From Kangiella marina (lineage in GTDB: Bacteria > Pseudomonadota > Gammaproteobacteria > Enterobacterales > Kangiellaceae), in assembly GCF_039541235.1 (NCBI RefSeq), contig NZ_BAABFV010000001.1:620001-684000 (forward strand): a stretch of 64,000 nucleotides of DNA, written 5' to 3'. Within the stretch, counting starts at the first letter, position 1, and each line of letters begins with the position of its first letter. Of the stretch, positions 63,995 to 64,000 are shown one piece after another. A program made the translations under genes and the position numbers. The notes beneath the pieces were generated by a model. It was not told where the DNA came from. It did not search any database and worked only from the letters and a program-made list of their open reading frames with translations.

Positions 63995-64000
63995 AATTTC

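Overview
The window reads as chromosomal DNA of a free-living marine-type gammaproteobacterium. Supporting genes are rdgC, slyX, rlmKL, prfC, gshA of the proteobacterial type, a PsrA-type TetR regulator next to a long FadE, a PurL of about 1,300 residues, an AbgT transporter, a large TonB receptor and a secreted peptidase with a GlyGly-CTERM tail. Moderate GC content and the overall gene style remind me of Kangiella or a close relative; that is an inference from memory, not a search. I see no rRNA, tRNA, CRISPR array, prophage or intact insertion sequence.

Layout. 1-2.1 kb: 3' end of a ketoacid dehydrogenase E1 gene, a bidirectional terminator and an AbgT transporter. 2.1-7.4 kb: MtfA-type peptidase, then a tightly coupled minus-strand cassette (cupredoxin-like protein, Cache-HAMP-GGDEF-EAL protein, DUF3034 outer-membrane protein, lipidated truncated haemoglobin). 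7.4-17.4 kb: HI0933-type flavoprotein, DMT exporter, M14 carboxypeptidase overlapping an unknown secreted protein, fumC, slyX, an ABC-2 exporter pair, ychJ and a small GIY-YIG protein beside a nested palindromic repeat. 17.5-25.6 kb: rdgC coupled to an unassigned conserved gene, an FKBP isomerase, a large lipoprotein ending in a type IV pilin-like domain, a DUF6279 lipoprotein, and a DUF3307/SatD-HTH pair behind an elaborate promoter. 25.6-30 kb: universal stress protein, GNAT acetyltransferase, putP, gshA.

30.1-33.45 kb is the accessory part: five genes I cannot assign, then about 500 bp without a gene but full of inverted repeats. 33.4-54.6 kb: purL, mltF, an orphan GspE/PilB-type ATPase, a TonB receptor, tatD, prfC, an MscS channel, a likely holD-rimI pair, a short leuA without its regulatory domain, psrA-fadE, a glutaredoxin-like protein and a lysine/alanine-rich histone H1-like protein. 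54.6-64 kb: rlmKL, pyrD, topA and a YbbA/YbbP-type ABC system.

How the parts work together. Most genes are housekeeping. The more unusual units are the copper/haem/c-di-GMP cassette, the lipoprotein-pilin fusion, the SatD-HTH/DUF3307 locus (a TTGACA-17-TATAAA promoter with a palindrome over each promoter element and a three-copy 16-nt repeat in the predicted leader RNA), and the psrA promoter, where two near-consensus PsrA boxes lie over the -10. Several start codons have been moved from the longest reading frame; the reason is given in each entry.
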